From NCBI GenBank assembly GCA_009760885.1, contig CM019707.1, positions 32,219,602 through 32,283,601 on the forward strand: a stretch of DNA of 64,000 bases, read 5' to 3'. A model generated the notes under the pieces. The model ran no database searches. It was given only the letters and a program-made list of their open reading frames with translations, and was not told where the DNA came from. Shown piece after piece: positions 21,716 through 32,592 of this stretch; the first letter of the stretch is position 1, and each line of letters opens with the position of its first letter. A program made the translations under genes and the position numbers. Source of the stretch: Achatina immaculata (taxonomy: Eukaryota; Mollusca; Gastropoda; Stylommatophora; Achatinidae).

Positions 21716-22727
21716 GAAGAAACTACCTGAACTTAATTCTAAATGCAGATTTCTGAACAAAGAACAATTCTGTAAAGAAGAAGATTAAACACACATCATG
21801 TTTACGGACGTAAAGACCAAACCGGATCGGAAAGTAAAAGTTCTATAAAAGGAAACGGAAAAGGATCTGAAGCGTTTGTACAGGACAAAGAAATCGGTAG
21901 ATGAGAAGTCTACAATACCATTTTTAAACTCAAAAAGTAAATCTGTAAAAGTTTCGAAACTTCACAAACGGCGTTTCACCAGAGCGAGTGGAGGTTTTAG
22001 ATAGCAAAGACAAGATTTATAGTAGCCTGTTTGTTTGTTCACGTCATGGAGACGAGTTTTGTTCGTTTCACGTCAAACGCGCACAGTGTGAGCTAACATG
22101 TGTTCTGTGTTCGAAGTTCTCTCCTTGAGTCGGGGCAGACTTCTTTTGGTACCTCGGGCTCAGAGAGAAAGAGAGAGAGAGAAACCAGTCAAAGAAGACG
22201 AGGTTTTTGGCGAGTTGGGCTACATGTTTTGGGGTAATGCATCACACAACTAGACAGTTTTACATCTAACATTTCTTTGTGGAACAGAAAATGTTGTTCA
22301 CACTCTCCAATCTGGCTGCCTGCTTGCTAGAGAACTTTTATGTTTTGTGACCGAAATTTGCAAAGAATTTTTTTTAAAAAAAGCACATTTTTTCCCCTAC
22401 GAGGCTGGAGTCTACTGTTTCTTGTGCTGAAACAGATAAAAAGATATGCGGAAGAATTTATTACAAGGCCATTAATATTTTGTTTCGTTTCACGCTGAGT
22501 TTCCTCACACTTTTTCAATTTCTGATCTGTTTTATGGGCTCGGAAATCTCCGCTTTAATGCCAGAGATTTTGTTGTGTGTGGCGGGATCTCTCACTTCTA
22601 GTGTTCCAGGCATTTTTTCTGTCCTGCGTTCTCAGAGATATCTTTGTCTGCCTTGCATCCGCGTGCTAATCTCAAAGATACTTTTAATTTTAATCTCTGT
22701 TCTAGTCTGTACTAGATCAGCAGAACA
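21716..22727. other. Unassigned DNA
   Basis: An AG run is near 22160-22185. No gene or element is recognised, although composition is more balanced than in the flanking arrays. Confidence 0.5.
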
Positions 22728-23135
22728 GTTCTAGAAAGAAGAAAACTGAACAAAGAACATCTGTAGAAAGAAGAAAACTGAACAAAGAACACTAGTAGAT
22801 AGAAGAAAACTGAACAAAGAACATTTGTAGAAAGAAGAAAACTTTGAATAAAGAACATTTATAGATAGAAGAAAACTAAACAAAGAACACTGGTAGAAAA
22901 CTGAACAAAGAACATTTGTAGAAAGAAGAAAACTGAATAAAGAAAATTTGTAGATAGAAGAAAACTGAATACAGAACACCGGTAGGCAGAAGAAAAACTG
23001 AACAAAGAACATTTGTAGACAGAAGAAAACTGAATAAAGAAAATTTGTAGATAGAAGAAAACTGAATAAAGAACACCGGTAGAAAGAAGAAAAACTGAAC
23101 AAAGAACATTTGTAGACAGAAGAAAACTGAATAAA
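22728..23135. repeat. 32-bp minisatellite, about 13 copies
   Basis: Units read GAAGAAAACTGAACAAAGAA then CATTTGTAGAAA. Variants have GATAGAAG, a one-base insertion, or a shortened unit near 22895. Minus-strand frames of up to 180 codons with repeated FSLFSF peptides are not genes. Confidence 0.94.
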
Positions 23136-23170
23136 AAAATAATTGTAAACTGTCACAAAGTCAGGAGGAA

Positions 23171-23261
23171 CAGTGGTTCTCAAACTTGACGTAAAGGGAA
23201 CAGACAGCGTGCAGTAGGGATCAGAACCAACTAACGTGTCTATGTTTCTGTTTCGTCTGAT
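23171..23261 (+). mobile_element. Solo hAT-like terminus
   Basis: CAGTGGTTCTCAAACTT at 23171-23187 has the usual hAT terminal form. No matching inverted end was found before the next array, so this is a stranded end or a chance match. Confidence 0.3.
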
Positions 23262-24262
23262 CTCTTCTTTCAATTAATCACTTCTTTCATGTGATCTCTT
23301 CTTTCACTTGATCTCTTCTTTCATTTGATCTCTTCTTTCATGTGATCTCTTCTTTCATTTGATGTCTTCTTTTATTTAATTTCTTCTTTCATTTGATCTC
23401 TTCTTTCAGTTGATCTCTCCTTTCATCTGATCTCTTCTTTAATTTGATCTCTTCTTTCATCTGATCTATTCTTTCATTTGTTCTCTTCTTTCATATATTC
23501 TCTTCTGTCATCTGTTCTCTTCTTTCATCTGATCTCTTCTTTCATCTGATCTGTTCTTTCATTTGTTCTCTTCTTTCATTTGTACTCTTCTTTCATTTGT
23601 ACTCCTTTCATGTGATCTCTTCTTTGATTTGTCTTCTTCTTTCATTTGTTCTCTTCTGTCTTATGATCTATTCTTTCATCTGATTTCTTCTTTCATTTGA
23701 TCTCTTCTTTCATCTAATCTCTTCTTTCATTTGCTCTTTTCTTTCATTTGTTCTCTTCTTTCATTTGTTCTTTTCTTTCATTTGTTCTCTTCTTTAATTT
23801 GTTCTTTTCTTTCATGGAATCTCTTCTTTCATTTTTCCCGTTCTTTCATTTTTTCTCTTCTTTTATGTGTTGTCTTCTTTCATTTGTTCTCTTCTTTCAT
23901 TGATCTCTTCTTTCATTTGGTCTCTTCTTTCATTCTTTCACTTGTTCTCTTCTTTCATTTGGTCTCTTATTTCACCTGATCTCTCCTTTCATTTGTCCTC
24001 TTCTTTCATTCGTTCTTTTCTTTCAGCTGATATCTTCTTTCATTTGATCTCTTCTTTCACTTGTTATCTTCTTTCATCAGATCTCTTCTTTCATTTGTTA
24101 TCTTCTTTCATCAGATCTCTTCTTTCATCTGATCTCTTCTTTCATCTGATCTCTTCTTTCATTTCTCTTCTTTCATCTGATCTCTTCTTTCATCTGATCT
24201 CTTCTTTCATTTGTTCTCTTCTTTCATCTGATCTCTTCTTCATTTCTCTTCTTTCACTGATA
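23262..24262. repeat. 17-bp minisatellite, 1 kb, nearly 60 copies
   Basis: Units read TCTCTTCTTTCATTTGA with T/C, TT/CT and GA/GT variation. Some units differ by one or two bases in length. The period is not a multiple of three, yet phenylalanine/serine-rich frames of up to 164 codons occur because the units lack stops in some phases. Confidence 0.95.
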
Positions 24263-24284
24263 TTATCTGTACTCTGTATTTGCT

Positions 24285-24317
<33 letters not shown>

Positions 24318-24420
24318 ATGGCTTTTCGCTTCTTTTTTTTCCAATGGATGGCGTGGTCTGAGTTTCTTTAATGAAAAATTAAAGTTATAGCTTATTTTTT
24401 TTTAATAAAAAACATTACAT
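24263..24420. repeat. AG microsatellite
   Basis: An AG run is at about 24288-24316, followed by AT-rich spacer. Confidence 0.85.
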
Positions 24421-24424
24421 TCAT

Positions 24425-24668
24425 ATCCTGAGTCAGGGAGGGATCGAAGATTGGGGTAGGTGTCAACGACCCACAACTGATTGTTTGCGTTAAGGCTGGT
24501 GAACCACGGCTTACTAAGAGCCATTATATCCGTAATGTTGCCGAGTGAACTGAGTTCGAATGAGAAGACAAAGCTGGTTCTAAAAAGTCGAGGTATCGCA
24601 GTCTAAATGTAAATAGTTGTGCAAATGCAGCCATAGATCTTTTTAGAAAGAAGAAGAAGAAGAAGAAG
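24425..24668 (+). repeat. R2-like diverged repeat with AAG tail
   Basis: Starts GTCAACGACCCACAACTGAT and GGTGAACCACGGCT, comparable with CAGCGACCCATAACTGACAT and GTCAGCGAACCATAGCTG of R2 at 31.57 kb. It ends in GAAGAAGAAGAAGAAG. The middle is not alignable by eye, so it may be a sister family sharing the R2 head and an AAG tail. Confidence 0.45.
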
Positions 24669-24767
24669 GCTATGGATATAATACTTAAATAATTGTAATT
24701 TTACCATTAGTGTTATGCGCCCATACCTCTTCTCCCCCCCCCCCTTTTTCGTCTCTTTACCTTTAAT

Positions 24768-25405
24768 ATGAGAGTGAGTCAAAAAGTATCCGCAGTTTTA
24801 CTCTCAAAACTCAGTCCAGTAGGAGACATTTGTAGTGCCGATATATTGTATCATTCCTCTTTAGATACATGTGCGCGGAGACGTGAAGGTCATTTTGGAA
24901 ATATGATATCAGTAGACCACATCAAAGATGGCAGCTCTTTTCGAAGCACGTACGAGAGAGGAACAGGGCGAAGTTATTCGTTTCTTGGGTAGTAGGGATG
25001 AGAAACCTGCCAGACTTCATTGCATAATGAAGAGACAATACGGGGACTCACGTATGTCGCTTCGACATGTATATGAATGATACAGGAAGTTTAAAAGCTG
25101 GCTTCGGCTGGCCTTACATTGCGCATAAATCTAACACTGAGTGGAACGAATGATACCGGAAAACCAGGGGTAACAGTCGATGAGGTGGCTGGAGAAGTTC
25201 ACTACGGAAAATTACTACCTATGGTTACACAGTCAGTAAGATCTTTTTTCCCATTAGAGGAAGGCGGGCATTATGGAAGAGCTGGCAGACTTTGCACTGA
25301 ACGTGGTGGGAGTCTGTTGGAAAGCGATACAGAGTTTTCTGTTATAGTTGTATATTTTGTTCAAATAAAAAGAAAAAGGTTAATGTTTTATTGACCTCCA
25401 TATTT
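24768..25405 (+). mobile_element. Mariner-like remnant, internally deleted
   Basis: A forward frame beginning near 24926 reads MAALFEARTREEQGEVIRFL, then HCIMKRQYGDSRMSLRHVYE, matching the N-terminal helix-turn-helix part of mariner/SETMAR-type transposases. A later frame has GVTVDEVAGEVHY. The 3' segment near 25280-25330 resembles the transposase C-terminus. The catalytic DDD core is missing. The 5' end GAGTGAGTCAAAAAGTATCC is mariner-like, but the two ends do not pair well by eye. Confidence 0.55.
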
Positions 25406-25494
25406 TTATCATTTATCCTTATTTTTAAAGTTATGAAAAGGAGGTGAAGGGCAGATATGGAGAGGGAGAGAACCATTGAATCGTAGTCTTAAAG

Positions 25495-25496
<2 letters not shown>

Positions 25497-25564
<68 letters not shown>

Positions 25565-25700
25565 AGAGCGAGAGAAAAGAGCAAGAGAGTGAGAATGAGA
25601 GACAGAGACAAGAGCGAGAGAGTGAGAATGAGAGACAAAGAAAGAAATAATAGGTGTATAAAGAGAGAGGAAGAGAGAGAGAGAGAGAGAGGGAGGAGAA
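25497..25700. repeat. TA then GA microsatellite tract
   Basis: TA repeat at 25497-25527, then GA-rich repeat to about 25695 with GAGAATGAGAGACA interruptions. The leucine/serine frame on the minus strand is spurious. Confidence 0.92.
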
Positions 25701-25795
25701 AAGTATTAAGACAACAGGTTCACAAATACCAAACTTAACGATATAACATTTACACTCGGACATGCAGACCGATTGTACAGCTTTACAGTGTGCTA

Positions 25796-26290
25796 GTCAC
25801 AGCGGTATGTCCGTGTGTACGGTTAACTGATTCACACTTCTGTTTGTCCGTGTGTACGGTTAACTGATTCACACCTCTGTTTGTCCGTGTGTACGGTTAA
25901 CTGATTCACACCTCTGTTTGTCCGTGTGTACGGTTAACTGATTCACACCTCTGTTTGTCCGTGTGTACGGTTAACTGATTCACACCTCTGTTTGTCCGTG
26001 TGTACGGTTAACTGATTCACACCTCTGTTTGTCCGTGTGTACGTTAAATAATTTATAGCTCTGTTTGCCTGTGTGTACATTAAATAATGTATAGCTCTGT
26101 TTGTTCGTGTGGACATTAAATAATGTATAGCTCTGTTTGTTATTGTGTACATTAAATAATGTATAGCTCTGTTTGTTCATGTGTACATTAAATAATGTAT
26201 AGCTCTGTTTGTTCGTGTGTACATTAAATAATGTATAGCTCTGTTTGTTCGTGTGTACATTAAGTGATTCATAGCTATGACCGTCCGTGT
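25796..26290. repeat. 38-bp and 37-bp minisatellite, two blocked subfamilies
   Basis: The left block has units of TGTCCGTGTGTACGGTTAAC then TGATTCACACCTCTGTTT (38 bp, about 6 copies). The right block has TGTTCGTGTGTACATTAAAT then AATGTATAGCTCTGTTT (37 bp, about 6 copies). Both share the outer half, so one array diverged into two separately homogenised blocks. Confidence 0.94.
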
Positions 26291-26511
26291 GTATGGCATG
26301 CGAAGCGATGTAATTGGAAACATCTGTAACATATGCAGGACATGCATACATCAGGTAACAGAGAGGGACTAACCTAGACACCCGTACCTGACAAGACAGA
26401 CTGAAGAGTTGTAGGTTCTTCATGTAAAAAAAAACATAAATTTAAAAATAAAGAGGTTCTTAAGGTAAAAAAAAAGACACCCGTGTTCTTTACAAACAAA
26501 TCATCATCAAA

Positions 26512-27015
26512 AACACAATGGTAAAAACACAGTGGTAAAACACGGTGATAAAAACATGGTGATAAAAACACGGTGATTAAAAACACAGTGATAAAACACA
26601 TTGGTAAAAACACAGTGATAAAAACACAGTGATAAAAAGACAGTGGTAAAACACGGTGATAAAAACACAGTGGTAAAATACGGTGATAAAAACACAATGG
26701 TAAAACACAGTGATAAAAACACACTGGTAAAAACACAGTGATAAAACAGTGGTAAAAACAGTGATAAAAACACGGTGATAAAAAGACAGTGATAAAAACA
26801 CATTGGTAAAAACAGTGGTAAAAACACATTGGTAAAAACACAGTGGTAAAAACACAGTGATAAAAACATAGTGGTAAAACACAGTGATAAAAACACAGTG
26901 GTAAAACACGGTGATAAAAAGACAGTGGTAAAACACAGTGGTAAAAACACAATGGTAAAAAGACAGTGATAAAAACACAGTGATGAAAACACGGTTATAA
27001 AAACACAGTGATAAC
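26512..27015. repeat. 13/14-bp minisatellite, about 36 copies
   Basis: Units alternate GATAAAAACACAGT and GGTAAAACACAGT. Three overlapping minus-strand frames of 146-192 codons (repeated FYHCVF peptides) arise from it and are not genes. Confidence 0.93.
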
Positions 27016-27124
27016 AACGCTTTTCTCCTTTTTCTTTAATTTACTCAGTCCATATTTTTCACTGTTAGTCCCCCCCCCCCTCCCCTCTCTGTCTGTCTTT
27101 TTATTTCATTCTCTCTTTTTATCG

Positions 27125-27186
<62 letters not shown>

Positions 27187-27410
27187 CTCTCTCTGTCTCT
27201 CTCTCCCTCTGTCTTTTTCTTTCACTCTCTTTATCGCCTTTTCACTCTCTCTCTCTCTCTCTCTCTCTGCTTTCAGTTTTCCAGTGCTCTTCATATTCTC
27301 TAACCTCTGTCTTCTTAAGACAGGTTCAAAGAATTTTGACTGATCTTTCATAAGGTCTTTTATTTGCTTGGATTTTTTGCCATTTTGAAAGATTTGTTTC
27401 TTTCCTGATC
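27016..27410. repeat. CA and CT microsatellites with spacer
   Basis: A C run is near 27070-27079, a CA run at 27129-27182, and CT-rich runs at 27183-27272. The remainder is unassigned. Confidence 0.9.
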
Positions 27411-29171
27411 CTTAAAGGTCATCATCATCAGGTGCCGTGCCGACTGGCGTTGGCTATTATGCTTCTCCAGAGTATCCGATCCTTCATGCAGGCCATCAGT
27501 TCAGTTGGTGATCTCCTCTCACACCATCCCGTCAGATTGTCCAGTATCATTTCTCTTGGTCTTCCTCTTGATCTTCTTCCTTCTATTTTTCCTGTTATAA
27601 TATTTTCAATGCCCCCTCTTCTCATTGCATGTCCTATGAAAGTACATTGTCTCTCTCTTATCTTTCTGACAAGGTTTTTTGTCTCTCCAGCTCTTCTCAT
27701 ACATTCTTCATTAGTTATTTTTGCTGTCCAGGGGATTCGCAACATTCTTCTAATAAACCACATTTCTGCTGCTTCCAATGATTTTTGTGCAGACTTGCCT
27801 ATTGTCCATGATTCACTTCCATATAACAAGATAGGTTCAATATAGCATTTTAGGATTCGTTTTCTAACATTCATTGATAAAGATGTGTTAGCTAATATGT
27901 TTCTCATTCTCTGAAATGCAGTGTTGCTTGGCCTATTCTGTTCCTAATTTCTGTTTTGCATTTCCCATCTGAAGTTATTACTGCTCCAAGGTATTTGAAT
28001 TTCTGCACCTGCTTTAGAATGGTTCCGTTTAATTTTATACTGCATGCTGGTGGATTCTGTTTCTTAGATATAACCATAGTCTCTGTCTTTTTGATGTTCA
28101 AAGTAAGGCCTTTCTGTTCACTTTCTTTGGCCACTTTATCCAAGAGATTATGCAGGTCTTGTTGGTTCTTAGCTATCAGTACTGTGTCGTCAGCATACCG
28201 AAGGTTGTTAATATTGTATCCTCCAATTTTTATGCCTGGTTCTGTGATGATTGTTCTTAGAATATTCTAGCTGTACAGAGAAAAAAGGTCTGGAGATAGT
28301 ACACATCCTTGTCGCACCCCTTGTTTTATAGGTTGGTATTTTCCAATTCTATTTTCAACTCGAACTGCTGCTTCTTGCTGCCAGTATAGATGTTTTACAA
28401 TCCTCAAGTCTTTGCCGTCTATATTGATGTCTTCAAGCATTTTAATAATTTCACTGTGTTTCACCTTGTCAAATGCCTTGGTGTAATCAATGAAGCATAA
28501 GTAGAGATCTCTCTGTACTTCTAAATCTCTTTCTGTTAGTGTTCGTAAAGCATAAATGGCATTGTGTGTTCCCTTTCCTTCAACAAATCCAAACTGTTCA
28601 TCTGCTATTTCCATTTTTATCTTTTTTCCTTGTTCTTCTCATAATGATTCTCAGAAGTAGCTTCGTTATGTGACATGAGAGGCTGATAGTCCGGTGGTCG
28701 TCACATTCTTTTGCACCTGGTTTCTTTGGTAGTGCTATAAACGTGGATTTAATCAGGTCACTGGGAATATAACCACTGTTGTAAATATCATTCAGTAACT
28801 TGGTTATTATTTTTATTCCTGTCTCCCCTAGTGCCTCTATTTCTTCATTGTTATATTATCAGGCCCAGTCGCTTTTCTTTTCTTCATGTGTTTGATGGCA
28901 TCTATGATTTCATCTTCAAGTATTGGCGGTCCATCACAGTTTTCAGTATCTGGTGTTAATTCTGGTCTTTCTCTTCCATATAGCTCACCGATATACTCTG
29001 TCCACCTGTCCACAATGTCTTCTTTTCCCATTAACATTTTACCTTCTTTCGATTTCAGGCATCCTGTGGTATATTTTGTTTTCCTGCCTGTGAGTTCATT
29101 AATTCGTTTATGCATGTTTTTGCTGTCTTTATTATGAGCGTCCTCTATCTGTCTGCACTGTACTTAAAGGT
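27411..29171 (-). mobile_element. LINE family 1, copy B, 9-bp duplication
   Basis: The element is 27420-29162 on the minus strand. CTTAAAGGT flanks it at 27411-27419 and 29163-29171. The 3' tail is CACCTGATGATGATG. It is 5'-truncated within the linker between endonuclease and reverse transcriptase, about 9 bp from the truncation point of copy C. Confidence 0.92.
27428..29115 (-). pseudogene. RTE-like reverse transcriptase, copy B, broken
   Basis: Order on the minus strand: 28837-29115 carries MHKRINELTGRK through KATGPDNI (start of the RT domain); 28267-28614 carries [24 protein letters not shown] (motif A) and [13 protein letters not shown] (motif B), ending at an in-frame stop just before the NILRTII segment; 27904-28143 has the [10 protein letters not shown] (motif D) region; 27428-27907 has the thumb and the basic C-terminus ending NASRHGT. 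The RYADD box (motif C) lies near 28170-28190. At least one stop and two frame changes make it non-functional. Confidence 0.9.
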
Positions 29172-29369
29172 ACATTCGGGATATTTTCTCAGAATCCGGT
29201 AACTTTACATTAGTAGTTGACATATAGGTCACGTCTGGCCCACTAAATAGGGATGTAAACTGGACTGCGACCCATTTTAGAAATATACCGAGCTGATGTC
29301 GGAGGTGTTGAGCTGAAAGGCGCCATAACATTGATGCAGTGCAACAAATGTGAGATAACCAAGAAGAAG
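29172..29369. other. Unassigned spacer
   Basis: Short unique-looking stretch between copy B and the G-rich array. Confidence 0.5.
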
Positions 29370-30120
29370 AAGTCGACAGACAGACATACGGACAGACAGA
29401 CATACACGGATGGGTGGGTGGGTGGGTGGGTGGGTGGAGAGACAGGCAGACAGACAGACAGACGGATGGGTGGGTGGGTGGGTGGAGAGACAGGCAGACA
29501 GACAGGCAGAGGGATGGGTGGGTGGGTGGAGAGGCAGACACGGATGGGTGGGTGGGTGGATGGGTGGAGAGGCAGACAGATAGACGGATGGATGGGTGGG
29601 TGGGTGGAGAGGCAGACAGACACGGATGGGTAGGTGGGTGGGTGGAAAGACAGGCAGACAGACAGACACGGGTGGGTGGGTGGGTGGAGAGACAGGCAGA
29701 CAGACAGACACGAATGGGTGGGTGGGCGGAGAGACAGACAGACAGACGGATGGGTGGGTGGAGAGGCAGACAGACCGACAGACACGGATGGGTGGGTGGA
29801 GAGACAGACAGACAGACGGATGGGGGGTGGGTGGGTGGGTGGGTGGAGAGACAGGCAGACAGACAGACGGATGGGTGGGTGGGTGGGTGGAGAGACAGGC
29901 AGACAGACAGACAGACAGACGGATGGGTGGGTGGAGAGACAGGCAGACAGACAGACAGACGGATGGGTGGGTGGGTGGATGGATGGAGAGACGGACAGAC
30001 AGACGGATGGGTGGGTGGGTGGGTGGGTGGAGAGACAGGCAGACAGACAGACAGACGGATGGGTGGGTGGGTGGGTGGGTGGATGGATGGAGAGACGGAC
30101 AGACAGACGGATGGGTGGTG
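29370..30120. repeat. Complex GGGTGG/ACAGACAG minisatellite
   Basis: Variable higher-order units combine GGATGGGTGGGTGGGTGG, AGAGACAGGCAGACAGACAG and ACGGATG. GGGT and ACAG runs each vary in number between units. Nearly all G on the plus strand and C on the minus strand. Frames up to 351 codons on the minus strand and 239 on the plus strand (PTHP, RQTDR peptides) come from its tetranucleotide structure. Confidence 0.95.
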
Positions 30121-30203
<83 letters not shown>

Positions 30204-30204
30204 G
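30121..30204. repeat. GATA tetranucleotide microsatellite, about 20 units
   Basis: Pure GATA repeat directly joined to the G-rich array, indicating that one tetranucleotide family grades into another. Confidence 0.97.
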
Positions 30205-30744
30205 TGTAAATGTACGCAAAAATCTATGGAAAAAATATCGGATGGTAAGACTCTTGTGTCCCTATGTTTGGATTCAGTGACAGCAGTCCCAAGTCAACAA
30301 CTGTCCCTGTTGTGATAACCAAATAGCCCGTATAAGGTCACGAACTAAGACAAGGCGGCGGACGAGCGGTCGCATTCATTTTAATTCCACATGGGTTAAA
30401 GGTCAAGTGTCTACTTGCATAGGTAAAGTTTTACAAAAATGTCACGGAGAGGTACTACACTTGTAGTTGGCTTTGACTGTAGGGACAGAGATGTTTAGTT
30501 CACAGACATCTGAGAAGAGAGATAGCTCGTCCGCGACAAAAGGTCTGTCGGTCAGATTCTCTCTCCCAGTAATGAAGCCAGATTTAGAAATAAGCACCTG
30601 GTTTTTTATTTTTTTAATTTGTAAAAGAAAGCGAAGCCATGCATCAATGTCCATGTGCCGACAGGTGAACGAAGATCTGATCTTAACACCTACATGTCTC
30701 CATACATACCCACCTTTACTATTTTTCTACGTTAAGTTGATATG
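30205..30744. other. Unassigned DNA
   Basis: Balanced composition. The 136-codon frame at 30467-30877 enters the next array, and its unique N-terminal part has no motif I know. Confidence 0.5.
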
Positions 30745-31012
30745 CGTCTGTGGGGACCGACTTTGCGTCGGTGGGGAGCGACTCTGCGTCGGTGGGGAGC
30801 GAATCTGTCGGTGGGGCGCGACTCTGCGTCGGTGGGGAGCGACTCTGCGTCGGTGGGGAGCGACTCTATGTCGATAGGGAGCGACTCTATGTCGGTGGGG
30901 AGCGACTGTGTCGGTGGGGAGCGACTCTGCTCTGTGGGGAGCGACTCTACTCGGTGGGGAGCGACTCTGTTTCGGTGGGGAGCGGCTGCGTCGGTGGGGA
31001 GCGACTCTGCGT
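30745..31012. repeat. 21-bp minisatellite, about 13 copies
   Basis: Units read GACTCTGCGTCGGTGGGGAG then C, with TATGTCG, TCTGTG and shortened variants. Seven-residue periodic frames are open in several phases. Confidence 0.94.
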
Positions 31013-31329
31013 AATGGAAACGCCTTCTTCTGAGTTCCAGGGGTCTACCCTCAGAATGCTTTGCGGGCCCGAAGTTTGCCTTCCTATGACCAAAGCTAGG
31101 TTCGGGCTTCTTAGCAGAAGAGACTGAGCTGCGGCACTATCTGAGGAGAAAGCTAGGAACGAATCTGAAGATAAGAGCAAGCGCCAGGAGACTGGCCCTT
31201 ACTTTGGCGTTACTTTAGCGTAATATGCAAATTTAACTTTGCTATAATCAGCAAAAAAATCATGTTAGGTAAAACCCCAAAATAACATGTCTGCTTCAAA
31301 ACTGTCTTCCAAGACGATCTAATGACATT
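31013..31329. other. Unassigned spacer
   Basis: Nothing recognised. Confidence 0.5.
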
Positions 31330-31499
31330 ATTTAGACAGCACAGACACATATTATTTAGACAGCACAGACACACATTATTTAGACAGCACAGACACACAT
31401 TATTTAGACAGCACAGACACATTATTTAGACAGCACAGACACATTATTTAGACAGCACAGACACACATTATTTAGACAGCACAGACACACATTATTTAA
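31330..31499. repeat. 24/22-bp minisatellite, about 7 copies
   Basis: Units read TATTTAGACAGCACAGACAC then ACAT; some lack one ACA step. Confidence 0.93.
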
Positions 31500-31550
31500 T
31501 CTTTGTAATAAACTGACACGTTGATATCATTTCCTCGGGGTGGGGGTAAG

Positions 31551-31873
31551 ACGCTGTCCGATTAGACAACCAGCGACCCATAACTGACATGCTAGCGTCA
31601 GGGTCAGCGAACCATAGCTGTTCAAGACCCTACCCCACATCTCCGTTGGTACCTCCAGTAACAGGCATAGCCTGGTTAACTAGACAAGGATCGCCATAGT
31701 CCCCATGGTGGTGGAGTCTGCTAAAGAAGCACTGCACACCCCCTGATTTTTAACCGTACTCCAGGACTGAAAAAGTAGCCGCCATAACCCGCTTCCACGC
31801 CGATACGATGCTGTGCCTCAACACCTCCACAGCATTGGCAACAAAGAACAGCAGCTCGCAGTTACAGGGAGAC
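31551..31873 (+). repeat. R2 dispersed repeat, most complete copy
   Basis: Begins ACGCTGTCCGATTAGACAAC and passes through CAGCGACCC, ATGCTAGCGTCAGG, CTCCGTTGGTACC, CCATGGTGGTGGAG, GGACTGAAAAAGTAGCCGCC and GTGCTGTGCCTCAACACC to CAGCAGCTCGCAGTTACAGG. It matches 16757-17085 inverted along its whole length. No AAG tail and no obvious target duplication. Confidence 0.75.
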
Positions 31874-32249
31874 ACCACAAAACAAGATCATTTTCTCAAG
31901 CGCAATTCATTATGTACTTACGTAAGATATCATTTTAGTAGTGCAGAAAACACTTGCTAATACCAATTGTGTCTATTTTTTTCCTTTATATTCTGGAGCG
32001 CGTTTTCCCATTTGCTACAAGTGACTCGGATTTCAGCGCTTCTCATACATACAAAACTGATACCTGGAAGGTCTTCAAAGTCCAATAACTAGATCTAGAT
32101 GGCGCCTTTAACAAAGAGAACTCACGATATATAGCCAACCTGCAGTAGATTCCATCTCATTGTGGTATTCTAAACAGCGAGAAAACCCACCGTATGGCCA
32201 AAGAAGGCACTGCAATACACCGGTTATACCTCTTATAAATCAGACTTCA
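31874..32249. other. Unassigned spacer
   Basis: Nothing recognised. Confidence 0.5.
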
Positions 32250-32430
32250 GACATGATAAAGACATGCAGAAGGAGGCCACAGACACCACCAGATGATGAT
32301 GAAAATCACGTGATAAATATAAATGGTTTGGCCATGTTACAGTCAGACAGTATATCGCAGACAGCATTCAAACTAAGACTTGTAGTTAACAGAGGAAGAG
32401 GCTGCCCACACAGGAGACAGAGAGAGGAAA
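32250..32430 (+). pseudogene. Possible LINE C-terminal remnant
   Basis: One forward frame gives KYKWFGHV, then a basic QRKRLPTQETE segment, resembling the WxGHVxR ... RGRPR region near the end of RTE-like proteins. It stops where the opposite-strand family 1b fragment begins. Confidence 0.35.
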
Positions 32431-32592
32431 TTCATTCATTCATTCATTCCTTTGCATGTCCCTTGCGGAACTTTGCCTCCCAAACAGCACTCCTGTAGGC
32501 CTCTCGGTTGTGAGCAAGATGGCCTGCTGCTGCTGCATCCATTTCCAGATCATCAACGATGTCTTGCAGCCATCTTCGTTTCGGTCTTCCTC
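32431..32592 (-). mobile_element. LINE family 1b 3' fragment
   Basis: The CATTCATTCATTCATT tail, then TGCATGTCCCTTGCGGAACT and CAGATCATCAACGATG, match 6653-6775. About 160 bp of the 3' end is retained. GAAATT on both sides (32426-32431 and 32593-32598) may be a short target duplication. Confidence 0.8.

Noticed and set aside
22731..23273. 180-codon Phe/Ser-rich frame resembling a membrane protein
   Set aside because: Hydrophobic repeats come from the 32-bp array on the antisense strand.
26374..27017. Overlapping frames of 146-192 codons with Cys/His spacing like zinc fingers
   Set aside because: The CVFYHC spacing is a product of 13/14-bp units in three phases; there are no linker residues.
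29164..30219. 351-codon minus-strand frame rich in Pro, Thr, His and Cys
   Set aside because: It is a direct reading of the tetranucleotide array; other long frames overlap it on both strands.
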